This document shows positions 21,119 through 32,460 of a DNA stretch of 64,000 nucleotides, piece by piece. The stretch is from the NCBI RefSeq assembly GCF_001540865.1, contig NC_033640.1, forward strand, positions 4,752,238 to 4,816,237. Reading direction: 5' to 3'. The stretch is from Ananas comosus (taxonomy: Eukaryota; Streptophyta; Magnoliopsida; Poales; Bromeliaceae). A program made the position numbers and the translations under genes. The number at the start of each line of letters is the position of its first letter. Positions within the stretch are counted from its first letter, which is position 1. Under the pieces are notes generated by a model. That model was not told the DNA's origin and ran no database searches. It saw nothing but the letters and a program-made list of their open reading frames with translations.

Positions 21119-22907
21119 GATTGAGGATATTCCTGTAGTACGGGAGTTTGGAGATGTGTTTCCAGCAGAGCTTCCAGGCATGCCACCTGATAGAGAGATC
21201 GAGTTTGTGGTGGATCTCGTTCCCGGGACTGCTCCGATCTCGAAGGCACCCTATAGGATGGCGCCAGCGGAACTAAAGGAGCTGAAGGTACAGTTGCAAG
21301 ATCTTCTGGACAAGAATTTTGTGCGACCGAGTGTGTCACCTTGGGGAGCACCGGTCCTATTTGTCAAGAAGAAAGATGGATCACTTCGCTTGTGTGTGGA
21401 CTATCGTGAACTCAATAAGGTCACGATCAAGAATAAGTATCCATTACCGAGGATTGATGATTTGTTTGATCAGCTCTAGGGATCTAGTGTATATTCCAAG
21501 ATCGACTTGCAGTCGGGATACCATCAGTTGAAGATCAGGCCTGAGGATGTATCGAAAACGGCTTTTAGAATACGGTATGAACATTATGAGTTTACCGCTA
21601 TGCCGTTTGGGCTTCCTAATGCCCCGGCAGTCTTTATGGATCTAATGAACCGTGTTTTCAAGCCTTATCTAGACAGGTTCATCGTAGTATTCATCGACGA
21701 CATTTTGGTCTATTCCCGAAGTGATGCGGATCACGAGGAGCATTTGAGACTTGTACTTCAAGTACTTCGGGAAAAGGAGCTCTATGCCAAATTGAAAAAG
21801 TGTGAATTTTGGCTTAGAGAGGTGGCGTTTTTGGGCCATTTGATTTCAGGATCAGGTATAGCTGTGGATCCTAGGAAGATCGAAGCTATCAAGGACTGGC
21901 CGAGGCCGACGAGTGTTACCGAGATCCGGAGTTTTCTTGGCTTGGCCGGCTACTACCGATGGTTTGTTGAGGGATTTGCAAAGCTATCCACTCCCCTCAC
22001 GAGGCTCACGCATAAAGGCACCAAGTTTGTTTGGAATGATGTGTGCGAAAGGAGCTTCCAAGAGTTGAAGCAGAGATTGACGACCGCCCCGATCTTAACC
22101 TTGCCAACTGCTGGAGCAGGGTATGTAATTTATAGTGATGCCTTCTTTAATGGATTGGGTTGTGTCTTGATGCAGGACGGAAAGGTGATCGCGTATGCAT
22201 CTCGCCAGTTGAAGGATTATGAAAGAAACTACCCTACCCATGATTTTGAGTTGGCGGCCGTGGTTTTTGCATTGAAGCTATGGCGCCATTACTTGTACGG
22301 CGAGCGATGCGAAGTATATACGGATCACAAGAGTTTAAAGTATCTATTCACTCAGAAGGAGTTGAACTTAAGACAGCGCAGATGGTTGGAGCTACTCAAG
22401 GATTATGACTTGACTATTCTTTACCACCCGGGCAAGGCTAATGTTGTGGCGGATGCGCTAAGTAGGAAATCAACGAAAAACTTAGCGATGCTTGTGGTTA
22501 CTCAACTGCCGTTGATCGAGCAGTTGAAGCATTTGGAGTTGGAGGTGGTGGCCCCTGATACACCTTTGAGACTGATGACTTTGATGGCGCAACCTACTCG
22601 GGTGGAAAGAATTAAAGAAAAGCAAGTCTCCGATGTAGGGTTGCAAAGGATTCAAGCTAAGATAATTGATGGTTGCACCGATGACTTTTCTGTGGACGTT
22701 GTTGGACTGATGCGCTTCCATGGACGAATCTGTGTACCGGCAGAACCGGCACTTAGAGAAGAAATTCTTCAAGAGGCACACCGAGCACCGTATGCTATAG
22801 ATCCGGGAGGCACCAAGATGTATAAAGACTTAAAGTTGCTTTATTGGTGGCCCGGAATGAAAAAGGATGTTGGTGAGTTTGTTGCTAGATGTTTAACCTG
22901 CCAATAG
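21119..22907 (+). pseudogene. RT and RNase H of element B
   Basis: The RT begins around [13 protein letters not shown] and includes [20 protein letters not shown] and [19 protein letters not shown] at 21477-21479 (CAG in A) interrupts it. It continues with [16 protein letters not shown] and the catalytic [12 protein letters not shown] (FIDD codons 21690-21701). RNase H is complete in outline: [45 protein letters not shown] and [14 protein letters not shown]. The frame reaches the integrase H2C2 zinc finger (HRAPYAI...CLTC) and meets TAG at 22905-22907. This is the most complete pol in the window and is still inactive. Confidence 0.9.
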
Positions 22908-24088
22908 GTGAAAGCTGAGCACCGAGTTTCCGCGGGAAAGTTGCAAAGCTTATCGATACCAGTATGGAAATGGGAGAAGATCACCATGGACTTTATGATG
23001 GGTTTGCCCTACTCTCATGCCAGACATAATGCTATTTGGGTGATCGTAGATAGGTTGACGAAATCGGCACATTTCGTACCTATCCATACTACTTGGACTG
23101 GTGAGAAACTCGCACAGGTATACTTGGATGAGATTGTGCGATTGCATGGGGTACCTACTTCTATTGTATCAGATCGAGACCTCCGATTTGTATCTCACTT
23201 TTGGCGGAGCTTACAGGATGCTTTGGGTACGCGCTTAGACTTCAGTACAGCTTTTCACCCCCAGAGTGACCGGCAGTCAGAGCGTACTATACAGACTCTC
23301 GAGGACATACTTCGAGTCTGTGTGATTGACTTCCAGGGAGGATAGTCGCAGCGTCTACCGATGGCAGAGTTTGTTTATTACAACAGTTATCAAGCAAGCA
23401 TCAAGATGGCACCTTTCGAGGCACTCTATGGACNAACAGTTATCAAGCAAGCATCAAGATGGCACCTTTCGAGGCACTCTATGGACAGAAGTGTAGATCG
23501 CCACTTCATTGGAGTGAAGTTGGCGAGAGATTAGCTTTAGGCCCAGCTATGCTCCAGAAAGCAGAGGACAAGGTTCGCATTGCTCGGGAGCGACTGTTGA
23601 CAGCCCAGAGTAGGCAAAAGAGTTATGCTGACAGGCGTCGACGAGACTTGGAGTTTCAAATTGGTGATCATGTCTTCTTGAAAGTCTCGCCGACTCGAGG
23701 GATTAGAAGATTCGGGATCCGGGGTAAATTGAGCCCCCGATACATTGGACCGTACGAGATTTTAGAGCGTGTAGGCCCGGTAGTGTATCGACTTGCTCTT
23801 CCTCTGAACATATCAGGTGTACACAATGTATTTCATGTGTCGGTCCTTCGGAAGTACATCCATGATCCAGCTCATGTGCTTGACGCTACACCATTGGAGC
23901 TGAGAGAGGATTTGAGTTTCGAGGAGCAACCCGTGAAGATCTTGGCTCGCAAGGTGAAGAAACTACGGAATCTAGATATTCCGTATGTGAAGGTTCTTTG
24001 GAGCAACCACGGGGAGCGGAAGGCCACGTAGGAGCTAGAGAGCGCGCTGCATGAGCGCTATCCCCATCTTTTTCAGATGGAGTCTTGA
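22908..24088 (+). pseudogene. Integrase with chromodomain-like C-terminus of element B
   Basis: The DDE core is visible: [20 protein letters not shown], then [14 protein letters not shown], then [20 protein letters not shown] at 23343-23345 replaces a Trp codon. At 23434 an N separates two identical 52-bp copies. Removing those 53 bases brings the two frames into register, so that frameshift is an assembly fault. The C-terminal domain carries FLKVSPTRGIRRFGIRGKLS and YIGPYEILERVGPVVYRLAL. The tail YVKVLWSNHGERKAT resembles a chromodomain and is cut by TAG at 24029-24031 in place of TGG. The original stop is at 24086-24088. Confidence 0.88.
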
Positions 24089-24129
24089 GGTATGTAGTTG
24101 TTTTGAGTTTCACGGACGAAACTCCTTGT

Positions 24130-24142
24130 TAGGAGGGGTGAA
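24130..24142 (+). other. Polypurine tract of element B
   Basis: taggaggggtgaa lies immediately before the 3' LTR and would prime plus-strand DNA synthesis. The identical tract precedes the 3' LTR of element A (29901-29913). Confidence 0.75.
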
Positions 24143-26896
24143 TGTAGCACACTGGACCTGTGCAAATTGCGAGGTTCGAGTGATTGGAAGTGTTTCGAGC
24201 TTTTCCACACTTGGTGGAGGGTCGTAGAATGTTTTCCGACCTAAAAAGTTTGAAAATCTGAGTTCTAGATGAGTCCTGAGAGTTTTTACTCTCGAGGACC
24301 GGTTCCTGGCTGGGAGAGACCGGTCCTTTCGGAACAGTATTGCGGCAGGGCTTGAGGCAACCTGTCCCTGGCTGGGAGAGACCGGTTCCCGAACGCGTAT
24401 TTTGCGTGAAGGGTCCGAGAGACCGGTCCTTGGCGGGTGAGACCGGTCCCCGAGCGCGTCCACGCGGGAAGAGACCGGTCTCTTGCGGGGAGAGACCGGT
24501 TCCCGAACGTTGGAATTTTGGGGCAGGCCGAGAGACCGGTCCGATGTCGGGGTGACCGGTCCCTCAGTCCGAAAACTACCCAATCCGGGCTTTGCACAGG
24601 TTGCAAAGTTGAGGGACTTAGTTGGATTTTGTTACACTAGAGGGCCTATATGGCCACTTCTCCTTCTCTTCTCCCTCATTCCACCATCCTACTTGCTCCT
24701 AGAGAGAGAAGAAGAAGAAGGAGAGGGAGAAGAAGAAGAAGAAGAAGAGAGCTTGTTGGACGCTTGGAACTTCACCCACACCCCCTCTTCTTCCTTTTGG
24801 TGGCTTGGACCTTGGATTTGGAGCTTGAGAGGAGGGAGATCTCCACACTTGGAGGACTTTGGATCTTGTTTGAGGCTTCTAAAAGGTTAGTAGCTCATTC
24901 TCTCCCTCTAGATTGGAGTTTTGTTGCTCTATGGTAGATGAAACCCTAGAATGGAAAATCTAGGGTTTATTTGGGGCTTTTTGATTAAGGCCTTTTTGAG
25001 CTAATCTAATTGGATTAAAACCTTGGTTTAGGTTGCTTTGGAAGGGATCTAGTCCTCTTTTGGAGCTTGAGAGAGATTTTCTACTCCCTAGGTGAGTTTT
25101 GCCCCTTTTGCTTGTGGAGGTTAATGTTTGAGCCTAGAGTTGCTCGTAACGTTTGTTTATCTCTTTACTCCTTACCTTTAGGGTACTTTGAGACTTGTGG
25201 ACAACTCCGTTCGGCGAAACGAAGGGTTTCGAGATGGTTCGGTGGGTTTGACCTAGCCTGGCATATGAGAAATTCTCATATCCTATGTTTTATACTTCGT
25301 AGAGTAAAATTCATGCATTTTCATGATAAATATAATTATTGTGAATTTTAGGATGCTTAACATGTCTATGTTATGTGTAAGAAATTTTAGACCTCTATAT
25401 AGTAGAGAGCTAGCATGTGGGACTTGTACATGATTGGCATCGTTTTGAGATTTGGAATCATAATTCCTATTGTGAAAATGAATATTACTTTAATGCATTT
25501 AAAGCTATTCCTACTTGGGACTTAAAGGATCTTAGTAAGCCATAAAGAGGCTCGGAGACTTGTATTACTTGTGAATAATTGAGCTAATGTCATAAAGGGG
25601 CATTGAGCTTGGGTTAAATGAGAATCTAGTACTAATGTCATGAATGGAACATAGACTATGAAATGCTTTAACTTGTAACAAGCTTAAGTGTCATAAAGAG
25701 GCACTAAGCATAGTGAGTGTTGGAACACCACTTTGAGACATTGAACCAGAGCTTTGAGATGCTAATGACTTTTTCCATGTTAGAGACATGATGATTGGAC
25801 GTTTGAGATGTTGACTACGCTTGCTTGCCATTTGTGCTCATTCGCACATGCTTGTGAGGGTTGCTCCCTACAAGCCGGCACTCCGAAGTTGGCCTACGCG
25901 ACTTATGTTCACTCGTGCGGTATCGAGAAACCTACGGGGTCGGGAGGGATAGACTCATTCCCAGAGTGGGGATGCTAGAGCGACCACCGACACTTAGGTG
26001 GCACAAGCTGGAGTACACTATGTAGGTCTTAGAACATGTTGGAAACAATGACATTGGATCGGGAAATGACTATCACTACTAGATAGGCTTAGTAGTTCGA
26101 TTATCTTGACATGCCTATAGCATAGTGTTGGGACTTGTAGTATATATGATAGTCTTATTCGTTGCATCATAGTATACTTTGCTGCCATGATAGAGCATAT
26201 TCATCATACATTGATACAGTAGATCATGATACCTACTTGCTTGTTATGTTGGGACATACTAATCATGCTTGGACATACTTCATTTTGATAAAGTAGATGT
26301 ACAACACATTTGACATCATATTTATTTGCGACATAGTAGTTTAGCAATTTAATTATGCTTCCATAAATGCAATTCATTTATTATTATTGTTGCTTTTTGG
26401 ACTTACCCTTTCCTTTTGGGGCCTAGTAGTGCATTGAGCTGAGGTCAGTAATTGCCCACTGAGAATTATAAAATATAGTTCTCACGCCCTTTTTTTCTTG
26501 ATGTTATTTCAGAGCCTTCCACGCCGTGAGAGGCTAGGGACCGCGGAAAGGGTATCGCCTCGAGTTAGCTTGGCTTCGAGGGACGCGTTGATAGGTGTTC
26601 TACCTCTCGTTGTTTTCTTTTTGGAGAGGTTGAGAGCTGTACCAGTGTAATAGAGACCACCCATTTGGTGTACTTTTTTGAGTTGGTTATTATATAACTT
26701 TATGTTTCCTCCTTATTACTTAGATGTTCCATCTACTCTTATCATAAATTATAGTTGTGTACTTGTTCTGATATTCCTAGTTATAGATCATCTCTTGCTT
26801 TATTTTCGCTGTTGTTGTAGACGCCTTATATGTGTAGACATATGGCGGGACTGAGCGCGCTACCGGGAGGGCCTCTGCCGATCCCGGGGCGTGACA
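24143..26896 (+). repeat. 3' LTR of element B (2754 bp)
   Basis: TGTAGCACACTGG to GGGGCGTGACA, followed by the target duplication atttt (26897-26901). It has nine ACCGGT cores between 24298 and 24560, TATA-like cctatatgg near 24648, donor at 25091/25092 and acceptor at 26512/26513. Confidence 0.92.
24298..24560. promoter_or_regulatory. Nine-copy ACCGGT array in 3' LTR of element B
   Basis: Cores start at 24298, 24319, 24381, 24422, 24442, 24474, 24495, 24535 and 24555, most in the context GAGACCGGTYCC. The 5' LTR keeps six. The array lies about 90 bp upstream of the TATA-like site. Confidence 0.6.
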
Positions 26897-28675
26897 ATTT
26901 TACTTTGTGGTATTCGAGTACGAGCATTATTTGATACCGGTGCATCGCATTCATTCATAGACCGGCTATTTGCCGAGTTGCATGGCATCCCACTGACATC
27001 TTTGTTGTATCCGGGACGAATTATAGTACCCGATCACTCGTTGGATATTCGAGAGTTTTGCCCCAGTTGCCCTATTCGGGTTGGAGATTGGGTCATGCCC
27101 GTGGACTTGTTAGCTTTGCATAAACTCGGAGAGTTTGATGTTGTTTTGGGCATGGACTGGTTGACCAAGTACTACGCAACTATCGATTGCAAGAATCGAA
27201 CTGTGACGTTTAGAGAGCCGGGGCAGGCAGAGGTTGTGTACCGAGGATGCCAGAGTTTGTTGTTTGTGCTGACGATTAGCTCCTCTCGAGCTAGACAGTT
27301 GATCAACAGAGGCTGCGTAGCCTACTTGGCTACTGTTGTATTGCGAGGCGATGCAGACGCCCCTAGGATTGAGAATATCCCCGTAGTACGCGAGTTTAGA
27401 GATGTATTTCCAGCAGAGCTTCCAGGCATGCCACCTGATAGGGAGATTGAGTTTGTGGTAGATCTCGTTCTTGGGACTACTCCAATCTCAAAGGTGCCCT
27501 ATAGGATGGCACCAGCGGAATTGAAGGAGCTGAAGGCACAGTTGCAAAATCTTCTAGACAAGGGTTTTGTGCAACCGAGTGTGTCACCTTGGGGAGCACC
27601 GGTCTTATTTGTTAATAAGAATGATGGATCACTTCGCTTGTGCGTGGATTATCGTGAACTCAATAAAGTCACGATCAAGAATAAGTATCCATTACCGAGA
27701 ATTGATGATTTATTTGATCAGCTCCAGGGATCTAGTGTGTATTCCAAGATCGACTTCCAGTCGGGATACCACCAGTTGAAGATCAAGCCTGAGGATGTAT
27801 CGAAAACGGCTTTTAGAACACGGTATGGACATTATGAGTTTACAGTTATGCCGTTTGGGCTTACTAATGTTTCGGCAGCTTTTATGGATTTAATGAATCG
27901 TGTTTTCAAGCCTTATCTAGACAGGTTCGTCGTGGTGTTCATCGACGACATTTTGATCTACTCTCGGAGTGAGGCAGATCACGAGGAACATTTAAGGCTA
28001 GTACTTCATGTACTTCGGGAAAGGAAGCTCTATGCCAAGTTGAAAAAGTGTGAATTTTGGCTTAGAGAGGTAGAGTTTTTGAGCCGATTGATTTGGGGAT
28101 CAGGTATAGCTGTGGATCCTAGGAAAATTGAAGCTATCAAGGATTGGCCGAGGCTGACGAGTGTTACCGAGATTCGGAGTTTTCTTGGCTTGGCCGGCTA
28201 CTACCGACGGTTTGTCGAGGGATTTGCAAAGTTATCTACTCCCCTCACGAGGCTCACGCATAAGGGCACCAAGTTTGTTTTGAATGATGCGTATGAAAGG
28301 AGCTTCCAAGAGTTGAAGCAGAGATTAACGACCGCCCCGATCCTAACCTTGCCAACTGCTGGAGCAGGGTATGTGATTTATAGTGATGCTTCCTTTAATG
28401 GATTGGGCTGTGTCTTGATGTAGGACGGGAAAGTGATCGTGTATGCATCTCGCCAGTTGAAGGATTATGAAAGAATTCGAGCTAAGATGATTGATGGTTG
28501 CACCGGTGACTTTTCTGTGGACGGTGTTGGATTGATGCGTTTCCGTGGACGGATCTATATACCGGCGGAAGCGGCACTTAGGGAAGAAGTTCTTCAAGAG
28601 GCACACCGAGTACCGTATGCTATACATCCGGGAGGCACCAAGATATACAAGGACTTAAAGTTTCTTTATTGGTGA
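26897..28675 (+). pseudogene. Protease, RT and partial RNase H of element A
   Basis: The reading continues across the element B target duplication into the protease active site FDTGASHSF (DTG codons from 26933). It then passes [17 protein letters not shown] and a complete RT with [36 protein letters not shown] and [12 protein letters not shown] (FIDD at 27938-27949). RNase H starts with [17 protein letters not shown] and meets TAG at 28421-28423 (CAG in B). After KDYER an in-frame deletion of about 0.42 kb (junction near 28473) removes the rest of RNase H up to the linker. The H2C2 finger begins at about 28600, and TGA replaces TGG at 28673-28675. Confidence 0.9.
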
Positions 28676-29860
28676 CCCAGGATGAAAAAAGACGTTGGTG
28701 AGTTTGTTGCTAGATGTCTAACTTGCCAACAAGTGAAAGCTGAGTACTGAGTTTTCGCGGGAAAATTGCAGAGCTTACCAATTCTAGTATGAAAATGGGA
28801 GAAGATCGTCATGGACTTTGTGATGGGTTTGCCCCGCTGGCAGGCCGGGCATAATGCTATTTGGGTGATCGTGGATAGGCTGACGAAATCGGCACATTTC
28901 GTACCTATCCACACTACTTGGACTGGTGAGAGACTTGCACAGGTTTATTTGGATGAGATTGTGCGATTGTACGGGGTACCTACTTCTATAGTATCAGATC
29001 GAGACCCCCGATTTGTATTTCATTTTTGGAGGAGCTTACATGATGATTTGGGTACGCGCTTAGACTTCAGTACAGCTTTCCACTCCCAGAGTGACGGGCA
29101 ATCAGAGCGTACTATACAGACTCTCGAGGACATGCTTCGAGCTTGTGTGATTGACTTCCAGGGAGGATGGTCACAGTATCTACCGATGGCAGAGTTTGCT
29201 TATAACAACAGTTATCAAGCAAGCATCAAGATGACACCTTTCGAGGCACTCTATGGACGGAAGTGTAGATCGCCACTTCATTGGAGTGAAGTTGGCGAGA
29301 GATTGGCTTTAGGCCTCGATGTGCTCCAGGAAGCAGAGGACAAGGTTCGCATTGCTCGGGAGCGTTTGTTGACAGCCGAAAGTAGGCAAAAGAGTTATGC
29401 TGACAAGCGTCGACGGGATTTGGAGTTTCAGATTGGTGATCATGTCTTCTTGAAAGTCTCGCCGACCAGAGAGATTAGAAGATTTAGAATCCGAGGTAAG
29501 TTGAGCCCCCGATACATTGGACCGTATGAGATTTTGGAGCGTGTAGGCCCGGTAACGTATCGACTTGCGTTACCTCCGAACCTATCGGGTGTACACAATG
29601 TTTTTCATGTATCGGTCATTCGGAAGTACATCCATGATCCGGCTCACGTGTTGGATGCTATACAATTGGAGCTGAGGGATGACTTGAGCTTTGAAGAGCA
29701 ACCCTTGAGGTTTTTGGCTCGCGAAGTAAAGAAATTGCGGAACCGTGAGATTCTCTACTTGAAGGTTCTTTGGAGCAACCACGAGGAGCGCGAGGCCACT
29801 TGGGAGTTGGAGGGCGCACTACGGGAGCGCTATCCCCATCTTTTTCAGATGGAGGCTTGA
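28676..29860 (+). pseudogene. Integrase with chromodomain-like tail of element A
   Basis: After the stop at 28675 the zinc-finger remainder ([14 protein letters not shown]) is read, with one more stop near 28746. From 28811 an uninterrupted 349-codon stretch covers the DDE core ([50 protein letters not shown]) and the GPY/F-type C-terminal domain (YIGPYEILERVGPVTYRLAL). It ends with VLWSNHEEREATWELEGALR and the natural end FQMEA. The tail resembles the chromodomain used by chromoviruses to target heterochromatin. It is the longest intact domain in the window, but the ATG at 28811 is internal and not a real start. Confidence 0.88.
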
Positions 29861-29913
29861 GGTACTTTACTTCTTGAGTTTCGCGGACGAAACTCCTTTT
29901 TAGGAGGGGTGAA

Positions 29914-32354
29914 TGTAAGGCACTGGACCTTTGCAAATTGCGAGGTTCGAGTGTTTGGCTTGTATTCTGAGTTCTTTTAGATTTTCTGGTGGGTCGTTGA
30001 TAGTGTTTCGACCTATGGTACATACCACGAGAATTGAGGTTTGAAACTTTGCACCAAAACCCGAAAAGTCGAATTTTTGGTCAACTCTCGGGTAGCCTTC
30101 AGCAGGCTGTGTACCGGTACAGGGTTAATGGCTGTACCGGTATAGGGTTGATGGTTGTACCAGTACGGGGTCGTGTACCGGTACACAAGCAGCTTCCTAG
30201 CTAACCCGAGGCTCGGGTTTGGCATTTTCGTGGGATGTGTACCGGTACGCGGGCCCGTGTACCGGTACGCAGTGACAGATTCTGAATGGTCGAAACTGCA
30301 GGGGTGTTTTTGCAAAGTGGCATCTCTATATTACTACCCACGCCCCTAGGGCTGTCCCTTGAGCTTGAAACAGCAGGGAGAGAGGTAAGGAATCCTTCCA
30401 CACCTTTCCATTCCCTCTTTTTTGATTTTTGCTTGGGTTTTTGGTGGCTTGATCTTCTTTTTTGCTCTTTGGTGCTATTTCCACCTTGGTAGAGGCTTGG
30501 AGCTTGGACTTGGAGCTTGATTGGGGGAAGATCTTTGAACCTAAAGGGTTTTGAGCTTGGATTGAAGCTTCTTAGCGGTAAGTGACTTGTTCTTTTTTCT
30601 AGATTTCGAGATTTGAGGGTTTCTTTGAGATGAAACCCTAGAATGAGACTTTAGGGCTTGATTTTGGGCATTTTGGATTTAGGGCTTTTGGAGCTCAATC
30701 TCTTAGATTAGAACCTTCCTCTAGGTTAGATTGGAAGGATTCTAGCTTTCTTTTGAAGCTTGAGAAGAGATTTTACTTTAGAGGTGAGTTCTCTCCACCT
30801 TAGCTTGAGTTGGTTAATGTTTGAGTTTAGGGTTGATCGTAAGGTTCGTTTAACCTTTGTTCCTACATCTATAGGGTGCTAGGAGGCTAGAGGACACCTT
30901 CGTTGGAGCTTACGAAGGGTTTCGAGACAGTTCGATGGGTTTGACCTAGCCTAGTATATGAGAAATTCTCATATCCTATGTTTTATGCTTCGTAAAGTAG
31001 AAATTCATGCATTTCCATGATTAATGTAATTATTGTGAATTTTAGGATGCTTAACATGCCTATGTTATATGTGATGAATTTTCGGGCCTCTATATAGTAA
31101 AGAACTAGTATGTGGAACTTGTACATGATTGGCATCCTATTGAGATTTGGAATCATAATTTCTATTGTGAAAATGAGCATTACTTTCATGCATTTAAAGC
31201 TATACCTACTTGAGACTTAAAGGACCTTAGTAAGCCATAAAGAGGCTTGGAGACTTGTACTACTTGAGAATAATTGGACTAATGTCATTAAGCGGCATTG
31301 AGCTCGGGTCATGTATGAATCTAGTGTTAATGTCATTAATGGAATATTGAATAGGTGGTGTGCTTGACCTATAGTAATGCTTAAGTGTCATAAAGAGGCA
31401 CTAAGCATAGTGAGAGTTGGAACTTCACCTTGAGACATAGAACTAAATCGTTGGATGCTAGTGGCTATTACCATGTTAGAGGCATGAGGATTGGGTACTT
31501 GAGACGTTGATTACGCTTGCTTGCCATTTGTGCTCATTCGCACATGCTTATGAGGGTCGCTCTCTACAAGTCGGCACTCCGGAGTTGTTCTACGTGACTT
31601 ATGCTCGCTCGTGCGGTATCGAGAAACCTATGGGGTCGGGAGGGATAGACTCATTCCTAGAGTGAAAATGCTGGAGCTACCACCGATACTTAGGTGGCAC
31701 AAGCTGGACTACACTATGTAGGTCCTAGAACATGTTGGAAACAATGACATTGAACGGGAAAATGACAATCACTACTAGATAGGCTTAATAGTTGGATTAC
31801 TTTGACGTGCTTATAGCATAGTACTAAGACATGTAGTATACTTGACAGTTAACTTGTTGCATCATAGTATACTTGATTGCCATGATAGATCATAATCATC
31901 ATACATTGATAGAACGGATCATGATATTTACTTATTGCCATGTTGGGACATATTGTTTTATACATTGGACATCACTTTAATAAAGCAAATGTACAACACT
32001 TGGACATCATGTTTATTCGCGACATAGTAGCTTAGCATCTTATTTATACTTTCATAAATGCAATCTATTTACTATTACTGTTGCTTTTTGGACTTACTAT
32101 TTTCTTTTGGGGCCTAGTGGTGCATTGAGCTGAGGTCAGTAATTGCCCACTGGAAACTATAATTATAATTCTCACGCCCTCTGTTTTCACGCCCTCTGTT
32201 TTATGTCTTATTTTAGAGCTTTCCATGCCCTGAGAGGCTAGGGACCGCGGAAAGGGTATCACCTCGAGCTAGCTTGCTATCGAGGGACGCGTAGATAGGT
32301 GGTCTACCTCTCATTGTTTTCTTTTTGGAGAGGTTAAGAGATGTATCCATGTGT
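29914..32354 (+). repeat. 3' LTR of element A, truncated (2441 bp)
   Basis: It starts TGTAAGGCAC after the purine tract and follows the 5' LTR to the equivalent of 11608. There it is broken by a TGTCACGCCCC end of family C at 32355. Four perfect and two one-mismatch GTACCGGTAC palindromes lie at 30111-30268. Donor is at 30783/30784 and acceptor TTATTTTAG at 32216. A 16-bp duplication (tcacgccctctgtttt) sits in the pyrimidine tract just upstream of the acceptor. The lost 250 bp does not reappear after any of the downstream family C ends I can see. Confidence 0.85.
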
Positions 32355-32460
32355 TGTCACGCCCCGGGACCGATGCCAATTTGGCCCGACCCGAGCACGT
32401 CAAACAGACGCCGAACGGACAGAGTTTCCCCTATCCGCCCAAGGCTCATCACACGTACCT
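32355..32460 (-). repeat. End fragment of a family C LTR, minus orientation
   Basis: TGTCACGCCCC...CCGAACGGACAG...CCGCCCAAGGCT is the reverse complement of the LTR end seen at 40150-40255. Only about 105 bp is present before the sequence switches to family C in the opposite orientation. The join is therefore an inversion junction, a nested remnant, or an assembly chimera. Confidence 0.65.

Larger units (their letters stand above)
13628..26896 (+). mobile_element. Element B: Ty3/gypsy chromovirus inserted in element A
   Basis: It is 13.3 kb in all, or 10.6 kb without the antisense solo LTR at 16751-19377. The LTRs are 2718 bp (13628-16345) and 2754 bp (24143-26896), TGTAGCAC...GTGACA. The 5-bp target duplication atttt (13623-13627 and 26897-26901) joins the two halves of element A's protease exactly. 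The internal region encodes gag, protease, RT, RNase H and integrase with a chromodomain-like tail, closely related to A. Stops, deletions and frameshifts make every gene inactive. In the stretch compared by eye the LTRs differ by roughly 4-5%. Confidence 0.92.
9181..32354 (+). mobile_element. Element A: Ty3/gypsy chromovirus (Tekay/Del-like), split by element B
   Basis: The 5' LTR (9181-11859), tRNA-Met primer site, gag and start of protease run to 13627. Element B then interrupts. The protease resumes at 26897 and pol runs to 29860, followed by a purine tract and a truncated 3' LTR from 29914. The gag-pol order with RT before integrase, the tRNA-Met primer, long LTRs and the chromodomain-like integrase tail (KVLWSNHEEREATWELE) point to the chromovirus Tekay/Del group. 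The two LTRs differ at roughly 4% of sites in the stretch I compared by eye, so the insertion is not recent. All genes are broken. The last 250 bp of the 3' LTR are missing, displaced by family C sequence. Confidence 0.88.
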
